DNA of 64,000 nucleotides from contig JAVBOB010000021.1 of NCBI GenBank assembly GCA_031551125.1, positions 3,504 through 67,503 of the forward strand, read 5' to 3'. Under the pieces are notes generated by a model, which ran no database searches, was not told where the DNA came from, and saw only the letters and a program-made list of their open reading frames with translations. This DNA comes from JAIRNF01 sp031551125 (GTDB taxonomy: Bacteria > Bacteroidota > Bacteroidia > Bacteroidales > UBA932). The position numbers were made by a program, and so were the translations under genes. Shown here in pieces: positions 8,243 through 17,768 of this stretch (positions are counted from its first letter, which is position 1; each line of letters opens with the position of its first letter).

Positions 8243-10792
8243 ATGCTACAAGTAAAACATAAGCTGTTCTATGTCGTAACGCTTTTTATGTTATGTATAG
8301 GCATGCCGGCAAAAGCACAGCAGATAGTACAAGTTTCGGGTGTAGTAGCCGATTCCAAAACAGGAGAGACGTTGCCGGCAGCAACCATTATGCTTGAACC
8401 CACCTCCTTGGGTATATGGGTACTTGCAGATAATGATGGAAGGTATAACATAAAAACAGTTGCAAAAGCAACAGGCATTCAGTTTTCGTATGTTGGTTAT
8501 AATACTGTTAGCGTCCCATTTGTAAAAGGAAAGATTCCGGCTCAGCTGGATGTTAAGCTTAAAGCTGAAGATAACATACTGGAAGAAGTGGTTGTGAAAG
8601 CTAAGCGCATACGGTATCGTAATAAAGATAATCCTGCCGTAGAGCTTATCCGTAAGGTTATTGACAATAAGGGAAATAACCGGCTTGAGGCGCATGATTT
8701 TTACGAATATGTAAAATACGAAAAAATAGAGTTGTCGCTTAACGACCTTAACGATAGTATAAAGAGTAGTGCGGCGTTCCGCAATTTTCCTTTCCTGAAT
8801 AAGTATTTGGATACATTGCCAACCGGAGAAACGCGCTTACCATTTTTCCTGCGTGAAAACCTGTCGGAGTGTTTCTATCGTAAATCACCGGAAGCCAAGA
8901 AAGAATTTTTGTTGGCTTCAAAAATGGCCGATTTCAACGACTTTATTGAAACCGCTACGCTTGGCGCATTTATCGACGGTATGGTTAGCAAGGCCAACCT
9001 TTACGATAATACCATAATGATACTCGACAACCAGTATCAAAGCCCTATATCTCCGTTGGGTCCTGGCTTTTATCAGTATCATATTATTGACACAACGTTT
9101 GTAAGCGGTGTACAATGTATTAATTTGGCAGTCTATCCTAGAAACGATGCCGACTTCGGCTTTGCCGGAAACCTATACATTACCAACGATAGTACCTATG
9201 CGCTTAAACGGGCGGAGTTGAGGTTGACTAAAAATGCCAATATCAACTTTGTGCGCGGGCTCTCGCTGGTACAGGAGTATATGTTGGTTGACAACTCGTG
9301 GTGCTTAATGATAGACGAGGCTACAATTGACTTTACCATTACCGGGAAAAAGAGCGCCATGCTCGGTAAACGCACAAACAGCTATCACAACTATACGTTT
9401 GATAAAAGAATACCCGACTCCAAGTTTAAAGGCGAAAATCAAGAGAAAGTGCCCGGTTACGATATGCGTGCCCCTGAGTTTTGGCAGGAAGAGCGTCCGC
9501 TTGCGCTGAACAAAACAGAGCAGGGCATTTACGATATGGTTACTGAAATGAGGCAGGACAAGAAGTTTAACCGCATTATGGGTATTGCAGGGCTTGTATT
9601 CTCCGGTATGATTAACGTTGGCGATGTTGACTTGGGGCCGGTAGAAACTTTCTTCAGCTTCAACTCCATTGAAGGTGCCCGTTTTCGTATAGGAGGGAAA
9701 ACCAACGCACGTTTTAATCCTCATCTATTCTTTGATGGTTTTGTGGCTTACGGTACAAAAGACGAAAAGTTTAAGTACCATGCGGGGGCTATGTACTCGT
9801 TTACCAGGCGCAAGTTACATCCATGGGAGTACCCTATGAATTTGCTTAGCGTAAGCTACGAGTACAATACCGAAACACCCGGACAGTTTTTCCTTTTCGG
9901 TAGCGGAGATAGGCTATTGCTTTCGTTCCATCGTGGAGATGCACCGCGAATGCTCTACTCCCGCAATTTTGATGTTAAGTATGATAGGGAAATGGCCTAC
10001 GGTTGGTCTATTCATCCGTCGCTTACCTTTAAGGAAGAGGAGCCTGCAGGTGAGCTGAAGTTTGAAAATGCATACGGGCCTGTTGAAAATCTAACGGCTA
10101 CACAGCTGAACCTTAAGGTTCGTTTTGCACCGAAGGAACGTTTTTACCAAGTGCAGCAAAATCGTTTTCCGCTAAATCATACTAACCCTGTGTTTACGGC
10201 ATCCTATAACTATGGAATAAAGAACCTTTGGGGTAGCGATTATGATTTTCATCGTTTGGAGGTTGGCTTGGATAAGCGTACGTGGTTTTCCAGCTTAGGT
10301 TTTTTTGATATGTGGTTAAAAGCCGGGAAAATTTGGAATACTGTTCCTTTCCCATTGTTAGTCATTCATCAGGCTAACCAAAACTACGCTTATCAGGACG
10401 AGGCTTTCAACATGATGAACTATTTGGAGTTTGTGAGCGACCAATACGCAAGCGCAAACCTCTCATACTGTTTTAACGGATGGATATTTAACCGCGTTCC
10501 GCTGATTAAAAAGCTGAAGTGGCGTGAGTATTTTACGTTTAAGGCGTTGTGGGGTAGCGTGGCCGACCATAACCTGCCACAAAATAATCCGGACCTATTA
10601 AAATTCCCTACTGACGAAAATGGAAATCCCACCACTTTTGCACTGGGAGATAGGCCATACATGGAAGCCAGCTTCGCTATTGATAATATCTTCAAAGTAC
10701 TCCGTATCGACCTTGTAAAGCGAATTAACTACTTAGATCATCCTGATGTTCCGGAGTGGAGCGTAAGGTTTAGGTTGCGGTTTGTGTTCTAG
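8243..10792 (+). CDS. DUF5686 / carboxypeptidase-regulatory-like outer-membrane protein
   Basis: A large exported protein of about 849 residues. After a signal peptide (KLFYVVTLFMLCIGMPAKAQQ) comes a CarboxypepD_reg-like beta-sandwich at roughly residues 25-110 (VVADSKTGETLPAATIMLEP and YVGYNTVSVPF), as in TonB-dependent receptors and DUF5686 proteins. The rest is the DUF5686 region, rich in alternating aromatic strands and ending in VRFRLRFVF. A C-terminal aromatic residue is typical of outer-membrane beta-barrels. No TonB box or plug is visible. I prefer the ATG at 8243 over the TTG at 8231. Function of the family is unknown; an outer-membrane assembly or surface role is inferred from the barrel-like C terminus. 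Confidence 0.82.
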   Translation: MLQVKHKLFYVVTLFMLCIGMPAKAQQIVQVSGVVADSKTGETLPAATIMLEPTSLGIWVLADNDGRYNIKTVAKATGIQFSYVGYNTVSVPFVKGKIPAQLDVKLKAEDNILEEVVVKAKRIRYRNKDNPAVELIRKVIDNKGNNRLEAHDFYEYVKYEKIELSLNDLNDSIKSSAAFRNFPFLNKYLDTLPTGETRLPFFLRENLSECFYRKSPEAKKEFLLASKMADFNDFIETATLGAFIDGMVSKANLYDNTIMILDNQYQSPISPLGPGFYQYHIIDTTFVSGVQCINLAVYPRNDADFGFAGNLYITNDSTYALKRAELRLTKNANINFVRGLSLVQEYMLVDNSWCLMIDEATIDFTITGKKSAMLGKRTNSYHNYTFDKRIPDSKFKGENQEKVPGYDMRAPEFWQEERPLALNKTEQGIYDMVTEMRQDKKFNRIMGIAGLVFSGMINVGDVDLGPVETFFSFNSIEGARFRIGGKTNARFNPHLFFDGFVAYGTKDEKFKYHAGAMYSFTRRKLHPWEYPMNLLSVSYEYNTETPGQFFLFGSGDRLLLSFHRGDAPRMLYSRNFDVKYDREMAYGWSIHPSLTFKEEEPAGELKFENAYGPVENLTATQLNLKVRFAPKERFYQVQQNRFPLNHTNPVFTASYNYGIKNLWGSDYDFHRLEVGLDKRTWFSSLGFFDMWLKAGKIWNTVPFPLLVIHQANQNYAYQDEAFNMMNYLEFVSDQYASANLSYCFNGWIFNRVPLIKKLKWREYFTFKALWGSVADHNLPQNNPDLLKFPTDENGNPTTFALGDRPYMEASFAIDNIFKVLRIDLVKRINYLDHPDVPEWSVRFRLRFVF

Positions 10793-11054
10793 TAAGAGCG
10801 ATAGCCCTAGAGGGGCTGAATGTGCATAACCGTGGGTGAAGCCCACGGTAGTTGATGGGTAGCATTTAATTGAGCGGGGAGCACCGCCGTTCTTTTAAAA
10901 GAACGGCGGTGCTCCCCGCTCAATATCCACTTCGATTCAGGCTTACCCCGCATTTCATACGGGGTTATGCCTATTCAGCCCGCTTCGGGGCTGTCTTTGT
11001 TTCAAATTGTCTACTATATATTTCAGCCCTGGCATATTTTCAAAACTTGCTATG
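10793..11054. repeat. R1 composite palindromic element, copy A
   Basis: This gene-free stretch of about 480 bp between the DUF5686 gene and ribD is largely an R1 element. In order it holds a hairpin at AGCCCTAGAGGGGCT, a hairpin at CCGTGGGTGAAGCCCACGG, a 56-bp perfect palindrome (10869-10924), a hairpin at ACCCCGCATTTCATACGGGGT, and a last one near CAGCCCGCTTCGGGGCTG. A degenerate right terminal repeat is seen at 11033-11053. The left terminal repeat is not recognisable, because the element begins directly after the stop codon at 10792. The rest of the gap, to 11240, shows nothing definite. Confidence 0.8.
10869..10924. repeat. Perfect 56-bp palindrome (core of R1 copy A)
   Basis: Positions 10869-10896 are the exact reverse complement of 10897-10924: 28-base arms and no spacer, with centre TTTTAAAA. 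The arm contains GCGGGGAGCACCGCCG. In RNA or extruded DNA this would be a very stable hairpin and could also stop transcription from the upstream gene. Confidence 0.95.
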
Positions 11055-11244
11055 CCTTGTTATTAACATGATAAGCATACCTCTACAAAGATGTTACTTC
11101 TTCTACGAAGCAGGAACAGTTTCTATCTGTGAATAAAACCTGTGTTATCTGCGTGCTAAACACGGTTTGTCATATATTAAGGATTTTTAAGATGATGTTC
11201 GTTTTATAGCGTTGTTGTTTACCATCCATCATCACAATAATTTG

Positions 11245-11252
11245 TACTTTTG
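11245..11252 (+). promoter_or_regulatory. Putative -7 element for ribD
   Basis: TACTTTTG fits the TAnnTTTG consensus and would give a transcript start close to 11259, about 12 bases before the chosen ribD ATG at 11271. A -33 box at the usual spacing is not evident. Confidence 0.45.
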
Positions 11253-11270
11253 TAGTTGATTTTGCAAGAA

Positions 11271-12359
11271 ATGAATTCTATCGCCGATATAGCGTTTATG
11301 CGTCGATGTATTGAGCTGGCCGATAACGGGCTGGGCTACGTAGCCCCTAATCCGTTGGTGGGCTCGGTAGTGGTACATCAGGGACGAATTATAGGCGAAG
11401 GTTATCATCATTTATACGGACAGCAACATGCCGAGGCGGCCGCTATTGCGGCTGTTGACGATAAATCCTTACTTGCCGAGTCAACTTTATACGTTAGCCT
11501 TGAACCATGCTCGCATCAGGGAAAACAGCCTCCTTGTGCCGATCTTATTATCCGCCATAAAATTCCCCGAGCGGTAATTGCATCGCAAGACCCATTCCAT
11601 CAGGTAAACGGTAGCGGTATTCAGCGCTTAAAAGAGGCTGGCATTGATGTGCATGTTGGTGTGCTGGAAAAAGAAGCACAGGAACAGAACAGGCGGTTTT
11701 TTACCTACCATCGTTATCATCGGCCTTACATTATTTTAAAGTGGGCGCAAACGCTTGATGGTTTTATTGATAAGGAACGCGGCAAGAATACACCTCCCGA
11801 ATGGCTTACCGGAAATACGGGACAACTATTGGTACACCGCTGGCGTACCGAAGAGCAGGCCATTATGGTTGGTGCAAATACGGTACTACGAGATAATCCT
11901 AAATTAACAGCACGCTTATGGCCGGGTAAAAACCCGCTGCGTGTTATTGTTGATAACGATTTGAGCCTTCCGGCTAATGCCTTGATTTTTGATAGTAGCG
12001 CACCAACCGTACTTTTCACTACTTTAGCAGCGCTATCATCAACAAATTATAACAATAGTTCGTTGATGATAAAGCGGCTGAATGGTAGTAATATGCTGGA
12101 GGAGCAGCTATTAAACGCTTTGGCCGATATGAAGGTTCAATCGGTAATAGTGGAGGGTGGACGTAAGCTGCTTGAACGGTTTATAGAAAAGGGTTTTTGG
12201 GATGAAGCACGAATATTTACTGCCCCAAAACGTTTCGGTAATGGAGTAAAATCACCCGATATACAGGGAACATGTATTGCAGATATAAGCAACGAGAGTT
12301 TCAGCTTAAATGTACTTAGGAATAAACAAGCGGTAGGTATGCTAAATACAGCCTGCTAA
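11271..12359 (+). CDS. ribD: Bifunctional riboflavin biosynthesis deaminase/reductase RibD
   Basis: Catalyses the second and third steps of riboflavin synthesis: deamination of the pyrimidine intermediate, then NADPH-dependent reduction of its ribosyl side chain. It has 362 residues. The N-terminal deaminase domain (about 1-145) has the zinc ligands in QQHAEAAAI and EPCSHQGKQPPC. The C-terminal reductase domain starts near YHRPYIILKWAQTLDGFI and has conserved EQAIMVGANTVLRDNP and VIVEGGRKLLERFI. I chose the ATG at 11271 because the TTG at 11256 lies too near the putative -7 element. It is 9 bp upstream of dxs, so the two are probably co-transcribed. ribF is 19 kb away. Confidence 0.95.
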   Translation: MNSIADIAFMRRCIELADNGLGYVAPNPLVGSVVVHQGRIIGEGYHHLYGQQHAEAAAIAAVDDKSLLAESTLYVSLEPCSHQGKQPPCADLIIRHKIPRAVIASQDPFHQVNGSGIQRLKEAGIDVHVGVLEKEAQEQNRRFFTYHRYHRPYIILKWAQTLDGFIDKERGKNTPPEWLTGNTGQLLVHRWRTEEQAIMVGANTVLRDNPKLTARLWPGKNPLRVIVDNDLSLPANALIFDSSAPTVLFTTLAALSSTNYNNSSLMIKRLNGSNMLEEQLLNALADMKVQSVIVEGGRKLLERFIEKGFWDEARIFTAPKRFGNGVKSPDIQGTCIADISNESFSLNVLRNKQAVGMLNTAC

Positions 12360-12368
12360 TAGTATATA

Positions 12369-14249
12369 ATGATGTTGACAATTTTACCTAACATACAATA
12401 TCCGTCGGATTTGCGCGCGCTAAGCGAAGATAAGCTGGCTAAAGTATGTGATGAGCTACGCGAATTTATTATAGACCAATGCTCCTCAAATCCCGGCCAT
12501 TTTGGTGCAAGTTTAGGTGTGGTGGAGCTGGCTGTTGCGCTGCATTACGTATTCAACACTCCTTACGATAAGCTGGTGTGGGACGTAGGGCATCAGGCTT
12601 ACGCGCACAAAATTCTTACCGGACGGCGTGATGAGTTCTACAATAACCGTAGGTATAAAGGCCTTAGCGGATTTCCGAAGATGTGCGAAAGCGAGTATGA
12701 TGCGTTTGGGGTAGGGCATGCATCAACATCCATTTCAGCGGCTTTGGGTATGGCCACAGCGGCTAAGCTGAATGGCGAAAACCGTCAGGTGGTTGCTGTA
12801 ATTGGAGATGGTTCGCTAACCGGAGGGCTGGCCTTTGAAGGGTTAAACAATGCCGGATGGCTAAAAGCCAACATGCTCGTTGTGCTTAACGATAACCACA
12901 TGGCGATAGATAATAGCGTGGGAGCGCTTGACAGCTATTTGCTCAACATCACCACTTCATCATCATACAATAAGTTTAAGCAGGATGTTTGGGAGTTTTT
13001 GGGACAAAATCGCCTTCGTAACCTAGTGCAAAAGTTTGAAAACTCTATCAAATCGGCTATGCTTCACCAGAGCAACCTGTTTGAAGCCTTGGGCTTTCGC
13101 TACTTTGGTCCTGTTGACGGGCACGATGTACAACGCCTGGTGCAAACGCTGAATAAGCTGAAAGAGATAAACGGACCTAAGCTACTCCATATAAAAACTA
13201 AAAAGGGAAAGGGTTATAAGCCTGCAGAGGAAAACCAAACGGTATGGCATGCGCCCGGAACCTTTGATAAAGTGACGGGTGAGCGGATTACTATAAAATC
13301 TGACAAGCCACACCCTCCACGTTATCAAGATGTGTTTGGCGAAACGATTATTGAATTGGCAGAGAAAAATCCAAAGATTGTAGGTATAACCCCCGCAATG
13401 CCATCGGGCTGCTCGCTTAACCTGATGATGGAAAAAATGCCCGACCGGGCGTTTGACGTTGGAATTGCGGAAGCGCATGCCGTAACATTCTCAGCAGGTA
13501 TGGCGGCACAAGGTTACTTGCCTTTCTGTAATATCTACTCATCGTTCATGCAGCGTGCCTTCGATTCGGTTATACATGATGTTGCCCTGCAAAGATTGAA
13601 CGTAGTGTTCTGCCTCGACCGTGGCGGTTTGGTTGGCGAGGATGGCGCAACTCACCACGGCGCGTATGATTTAGCCTATTTCCGCTGCGTACCGAACATG
13701 GTTGTTTCGGCGCCAATGAACGAGTCGGAGCTACGTAGCTTAATGTACACCGCTCAGCTACCTGATATGGGGGCATTCTCCATTCGTTACCCTCGGGGTA
13801 ACGGGGTTATGAGTGATTGGCGTACTCCGTTTGAACCTATTCCGGTAGGTAAGGGGAGACGGCTGGCTGAAGGAGAGAAAGTAGCAATTCTTTCTATCGG
13901 ACATGTAGGTAATACGGTTACCAAGGTGCTGGAACGCTTGCAGAGCGAAAATTTGAGCGCCGTTGGCCATTACGATATGCGTTTTGTAAAGCCTATTGAT
14001 GAAGATATTTTGCATGAGGTAGGGAGGAAATATCCCATTGTGGTTACTATTGAAGATGGAACGGTTGTAGGTGGATTGGGAGGTGCTGTATGCGAGTTTT
14101 TTACTCAGCACGGTTACTCAACACATGTAGTACGCTTAGGAATTCCCGACCATTTTGTTGAACAAGGTACACCAGCCGAACTTCAAGTTGAGTGCGGTTT
14201 TGATGAGAATAGCATATACCAAACAGTGGTTAAGCAGATAAAGGGATAG
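12369..14249 (+). CDS. dxs: 1-Deoxy-D-xylulose-5-phosphate synthase
   Basis: Thiamine diphosphate enzyme that condenses pyruvate and glyceraldehyde-3-phosphate, the entry step of the non-mevalonate isoprenoid pathway. It has 626 residues, normal length. Key motifs are WDVGHQAYAHKILTGR, the cofactor-binding GDGSLTGGLAFEGLNNAG, and in the second transketolase-like domain DVGIAEAHAVTFSAGMA and LDRGGLVGEDGATHHGAYD. The C-terminal domain contains VVTIEDGTVVGGLGGAV. Translation may begin at either of the adjacent ATG codons (12369 or 12372). It follows ribD closely on the same strand; both pathways draw on central sugar phosphates. Confidence 0.97.
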   Translation: MMLTILPNIQYPSDLRALSEDKLAKVCDELREFIIDQCSSNPGHFGASLGVVELAVALHYVFNTPYDKLVWDVGHQAYAHKILTGRRDEFYNNRRYKGLSGFPKMCESEYDAFGVGHASTSISAALGMATAAKLNGENRQVVAVIGDGSLTGGLAFEGLNNAGWLKANMLVVLNDNHMAIDNSVGALDSYLLNITTSSSYNKFKQDVWEFLGQNRLRNLVQKFENSIKSAMLHQSNLFEALGFRYFGPVDGHDVQRLVQTLNKLKEINGPKLLHIKTKKGKGYKPAEENQTVWHAPGTFDKVTGERITIKSDKPHPPRYQDVFGETIIELAEKNPKIVGITPAMPSGCSLNLMMEKMPDRAFDVGIAEAHAVTFSAGMAAQGYLPFCNIYSSFMQRAFDSVIHDVALQRLNVVFCLDRGGLVGEDGATHHGAYDLAYFRCVPNMVVSAPMNESELRSLMYTAQLPDMGAFSIRYPRGNGVMSDWRTPFEPIPVGKGRRLAEGEKVAILSIGHVGNTVTKVLERLQSENLSAVGHYDMRFVKPIDEDILHEVGRKYPIVVTIEDGTVVGGLGGAVCEFFTQHGYSTHVVRLGIPDHFVEQGTPAELQVECGFDENSIYQTVVKQIKG

Positions 14250-14261
14250 GGTATATCTACC

Positions 14262-14330
14262 CGCCATTGCTGAGCGAAGCGAAGTAATCCATCTAATTGA
14301 TGGGATTGCTTCGCTTCGCTTGTAATGACA
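14262..14330. repeat. R2-type inverted repeat (copy 2)
   Basis: AGCGAAGCGAAGTAATCC pairs with GGATTGCTTCGCTTCGCT around a short AT-rich loop. It lies in the convergent gap between dxs and murF, where it could serve as a two-way terminator. Confidence 0.75.
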
Positions 14331-14358
14331 GGTTTATTTTGGGAATAGTAACTTTATA

Positions 14359-15648
14359 CTATAAGTATTCCAGTACCTTTTCCAGCCTCATTCCGCGAGA
14401 GCCTTTTACCAAAATGCTATATCCGCTGTGTTCATTTGCTTTCAGGTAGCTACATAGCTCTTCAGTAGTTGGAAAATGCTTGAAGCCGTTAGCCACCTTG
14501 CCAAACTGTGTTCCTACCAAAATAACATCTGTAAAACCTTCATGCTTTATTAAATCGGCTATGCGGCTATGCTCAACATCACTTTCGTTGCCCAGCTCAC
14601 GCATATCGCCCAGTACAAGCAGCTTGTTGGGTATGGCTTGTGCGCTAAAGTTCAGTAACGATGCTTCCATGCTGGTAGGGTTGGCGTTGTAGGCATCCAT
14701 GTACACGTAATTCTTTGTCGTTTTTACCAGCTGCGAGCGGTTGTTATCCGGTCTGTATGATTCAACGGCAGCAATAGCCTCATCATCCGGAACGCCGAAA
14801 CAAAGCCCCATGGTTAGCGCAGCAAGTACGTTATCAATATTATAATCGCCTACTAGCTGCGTGTTAACGGTTGTCTTTCCACCGTTGATGGTAAAACGAA
14901 GGAAGGGGTTATCGTTATCTGCGGGCAGCAGTAGCGCATCAAGTTTTGCACGGTTGTAGGCTACTGTTTCACGGAAGGTTCTTGCGGCAATCATACGACT
15001 CAGTATGGGGTTATCGCTATTGTAGAATGCTACACCCTTGTTGGTCGATAAGTAATCATACAGTTCCCCCTTAGCCTTTTCCACTCCTTCAAGCGAGCCA
15101 AAAAATTCTAAGTGAGCCTTGCCTACATTGGTTATTAATCCATAGTTTGGACAGGCTATACGACATAGCGTGGCTATTTCACCAAAGTGGTTAGTTCCCA
15201 TTTCCACAATGCCAAATTGTGTGCTTTTATCCATTGCCAACAGGCTCAACGGAACACCTATGTGGTTATTTAGATTTCCTTTCGTTACCGAAATTTTATA
15301 CTTCTTTGCCAGCACTCTACTCACCAACTCCTTAGTGGTGGTTTTTCCATTACTTCCTGTAATAGCTAGAATGGGAACACCCAACTCTTTTCTATGATAC
15401 CACGCCAGCTGTTGCAACGTACTAAGCACATCATCAACCACTATTACACGGTCGTCTGTGCCTAGAGCCGGATTATCAGCTATGGCGTAGGCAGCACCTA
15501 CTTCCAACGCAGCAGGAACAAAATCGTTACCATCAAAATTTTCACCTTTCAGCGCGAAGAATATGGAGCCCTCGCTTACCTGGCGGCTGTCTGTAGCAAT
15601 AACGGGGTAACGTAGAAATAAGCCGTATAAGGCTTTTATATCAATCAT
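14359..15648 (-). CDS. murF: UDP-MurNAc-tripeptide--D-alanyl-D-alanine ligase
   Basis: Cytoplasmic peptidoglycan precursor ligase that adds D-Ala-D-Ala to the UDP-muramyl tripeptide using ATP. It has 429 residues. The N-terminal UDP-binding domain contains VIATDSRQVSEGSIFFALKG. The ATP loop is AITGSNGKTTTKELV, followed by KGNLNNHIGVPLSLL and VEMGTNHFGEI. The C-terminal domain has DAYNANPTSMEASL and VLGDMRELG, as expected. It stands alone here, away from any division and cell wall cluster. The gene upstream of it lies beyond the phosphohexomutase on the same strand with a 118-bp gap. Confidence 0.95.
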   Translation of the reverse strand: MIDIKALYGLFLRYPVIATDSRQVSEGSIFFALKGENFDGNDFVPAALEVGAAYAIADNPALGTDDRVIVVDDVLSTLQQLAWYHRKELGVPILAITGSNGKTTTKELVSRVLAKKYKISVTKGNLNNHIGVPLSLLAMDKSTQFGIVEMGTNHFGEIATLCRIACPNYGLITNVGKAHLEFFGSLEGVEKAKGELYDYLSTNKGVAFYNSDNPILSRMIAARTFRETVAYNRAKLDALLLPADNDNPFLRFTINGGKTTVNTQLVGDYNIDNVLAALTMGLCFGVPDDEAIAAVESYRPDNNRSQLVKTTKNYVYMDAYNANPTSMEASLLNFSAQAIPNKLLVLGDMRELGNESDVEHSRIADLIKHEGFTDVILVGTQFGKVANGFKHFPTTEELCSYLKANEHSGYSILVKGSRGMRLEKVLEYL

Positions 15649-15730
15649 AGTTTCTTATTATAATCTTTACAAAGACTGAAATAAACTGTCGCTTTGTGGT
15701 GTTTTACGGTATTGCAACATCATAGCCTGT

Positions 15731-15764
15731 TCCCCTCTCTTTTGGAGAGGGGCTAGGGGTGAGG
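15731..15764. repeat. R4-type repeat (copy 1)
   Basis: CCCCTCTC and GAGAGGGG form a short stem, followed by CTAGGGGTGAGG. It sits directly downstream of the phosphohexomutase stop codon (minus strand). The same unit occurs at 23.5 and 27.9 kb. Confidence 0.7.
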
Positions 15765-15766
15765 CG

Positions 15767-17116
15767 TTATTGAAATTTCTTCAAAATCTCATTTACCTTG
15801 CCTAACTTTTCAGCCAGCAATTCATCAGTTTTGGCTTCGGCAATAAAGCGCAGGTAGGGTTCGGTATTTGAAGGGCGGATGTTGAACCACCAATCGGTAA
15901 ATTCTAAGCGGTAGCCGTCAAAATCAAGTTGTGCTGTAGGTTTTTCTGTAGAAAGAAAGTAATCACGTACAGCATCCATAGCACCTTGCTTATCCTGTAT
16001 CTTATAGTTCAGCTCGCCGGAATTTTTGTACACGGCAATTTGCGAGATAAGCCGGCTAACGCTAACGCCCTTACGCTTCATATCGGCAACAATATCAAGT
16101 ATGATAAGGCATGCCAGTAAACCGCTGTCGGAGTATGAAAAATCACGGAAGTAGTAGTGACCTGCCAGCTCACCGCCATATATTCCGTCAATCTCTCTCA
16201 GCTTCGGTGCAGCAAAGGCACGTCCTACACGCCATGTGTGCATCTCAACAGAAAAATGTTTGGATAGGTATTCGCCAACTGCTTTTGAGGTGCGAATATC
16301 CTGTAACACCTTAGCGCCTTTTATATCCTTACCTTCAAAGAAGTAATGTCCCAGCACCGCAATCATTAAATCAGGCGATATGAACTGTCCCTTCTCATCC
16401 ACAAACATTACGCGGTCGGCATCACCATCGAATATTACGCCAATATCGCACCCCTTCTCCAACACCATTCGCTTAAGGGCTGCAACGTTTTCAGTAACCA
16501 GCGGATTGGCCTCATGGTTTGGGAATGTACCGTCCAGCTCATCAAATAAGTAGTGGTGTTTTTCGCCCAGTACGTCTTTAGCCAGCAATGCCGCCATGCC
16601 GTTAGAAAGGTCTATGGCTATATTCAGGTTGGAGTAGTCGCCACGGTATCGCTTTAAGAAGGTCAGATAGTCCTCTTTAACCTCCAGCTCCTTCACCTGT
16701 CCTTTTACCATAGCGGGTTTCACTTTGGCAGTACGAACAAGGGTTTCAAGCTCCCTTAATCCGGTATCGTAACCAACAGGTAAAGCGTTTTCTCTTGAAA
16801 CTTTAAGTCCGTTATACTCTCTAGGGTTGTGTGATGCTGTTATTTGAACAGATGCTTTAAAGCCATACTTAACGGTAGCGTAGTACACCATAGGAGTGGT
16901 TGACAGCCCTATGCTGAACACATCGGCTCCGGCATCGGTAATACCTCGGGTAAGGTAGTCGAAAATTTCAGGTGATGATACTCGAACATCCCGACCAACC
17001 AGTATGCGGTCTGTTTTCAATAGCGATGGGAGGAAAAACCCCATTTTGTAAACATCATCTTTAGAAAAATCTTGGTTGTATATTCCCCGAATATCGTATG
17101 CGTGAAATGCTCCCAT
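15767..17116 (-). CDS. Phosphomannomutase/phosphoglucomutase
   Basis: Alpha-D-phosphohexomutase of 449 residues that moves phosphate between C1 and C6 of hexoses; it could supply glucose-1-phosphate for glycogen or mannose-1-phosphate for surface sugars. The four family loops are visible: the phosphoserine in ITASHNPREYNG, the metal site DGDADRVMFVD, the sugar-binding GELAGHYYF, and the phosphate-binding RPSNTEPYLR. The start MGAFHAYDIRGIYNQ is usual. The gene lies 18 bp downstream of def on the same strand. Whether glucose or mannose is preferred cannot be told from these motifs. Confidence 0.93.
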   Translation of the reverse strand: MGAFHAYDIRGIYNQDFSKDDVYKMGFFLPSLLKTDRILVGRDVRVSSPEIFDYLTRGITDAGADVFSIGLSTTPMVYYATVKYGFKASVQITASHNPREYNGLKVSRENALPVGYDTGLRELETLVRTAKVKPAMVKGQVKELEVKEDYLTFLKRYRGDYSNLNIAIDLSNGMAALLAKDVLGEKHHYLFDELDGTFPNHEANPLVTENVAALKRMVLEKGCDIGVIFDGDADRVMFVDEKGQFISPDLMIAVLGHYFFEGKDIKGAKVLQDIRTSKAVGEYLSKHFSVEMHTWRVGRAFAAPKLREIDGIYGGELAGHYYFRDFSYSDSGLLACLIILDIVADMKRKGVSVSRLISQIAVYKNSGELNYKIQDKQGAMDAVRDYFLSTEKPTAQLDFDGYRLEFTDWWFNIRPSNTEPYLRFIAEAKTDELLAEKLGKVNEILKKFQ

Positions 17117-17134
17117 GCTACTGTTAGTTTTATG

Positions 17135-17686
17135 CTAGCCTATTTTTGTTTTATATCCGCTGCTGTATTCGCCTTTAGCCATTTTTTGTAGGCGTGAACT
17201 CATTAACTTCTTCCGAATGGCAGCCAAGTGGTCAACAAAAAGAATGCCTTCGAGGTGGTCGTTCTCATGCTGTACCACGCGGGCGGGCATACCTTCCAGC
17301 CATTCGTCATGTTCCTGAAAGTTTTCGTCAAAGTATTTTACTCGTACTTTTCTTGGACGCTTTACGTCTTCATGCAGCTTCGGCAGGCTTAAACAACCTT
17401 CGTTAAATGCCCACTCATCATCAGAAAATTCAACAAATTCAGGATTAATAAATACTCGTTTGAAATCTTTTGCTGTAGGGTCGTCATCTTCAAAAGAAGT
17501 AGCATCAACGATAAACAAACGAATGGATTTACCTACTTGAGGTGCTGCCAAACCAATACCATCAGCATTGTACATGGTTTCCCACATATTTGCGATAAGT
17601 GCTTGTAAATCGGGATAATCGGCAGGTACAGGTTCTGCCTTCTTCTTTAAAACGGGTGAACCGTAAACGTATATGGGTAGTATCAT
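17135..17686 (-). CDS. def: Peptide deformylase
   Basis: Metalloenzyme that removes the formyl group from new proteins. It has 183 residues. All three motifs are present: GIGLAAPQVG, EGCLSLP and QHENDHLEG (HExxH metal site). The start MILPIYVYGSPVLKKKAEPV is standard for Bacteroidetes members. It lies between ruvX and the phosphohexomutase on the minus strand; the order ruvX-def is common in Bacteroidales genomes. Confidence 0.97.
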   Translation of the reverse strand: MILPIYVYGSPVLKKKAEPVPADYPDLQALIANMWETMYNADGIGLAAPQVGKSIRLFIVDATSFEDDDPTAKDFKRVFINPEFVEFSDDEWAFNEGCLSLPKLHEDVKRPRKVRVKYFDENFQEHDEWLEGMPARVVQHENDHLEGILFVDHLAAIRKKLMSSRLQKMAKGEYSSGYKTKIG

Positions 17687-17768
17687 TTATTGAATATTTT
17701 ATATTTATTATTGAATATTAGCGGTACTTGCATTCGGTCAATATTCAATTTTCAATGATCAATTATCA
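17687..17768. repeat. AT-rich direct and inverted repeats between ruvX and def
   Basis: TTATTGAATATT occurs at 17687-17698 and again at 17708-17719. The inverse AATATTCAAT is at 17740-17749, followed by TTTCAATGATCAATTATC. Such ATTGAA/TTCAAT runs look like degraded intergenic repeats. No promoter is evident in it. Confidence 0.55.

Noticed and set aside
10870..11136. 88-residue open frame after the DUF5686 gene
   Set aside because: It is a translation of the R1 palindrome and flanking hairpins, with no codon bias and no homologous look; the DNA symmetry explains it.
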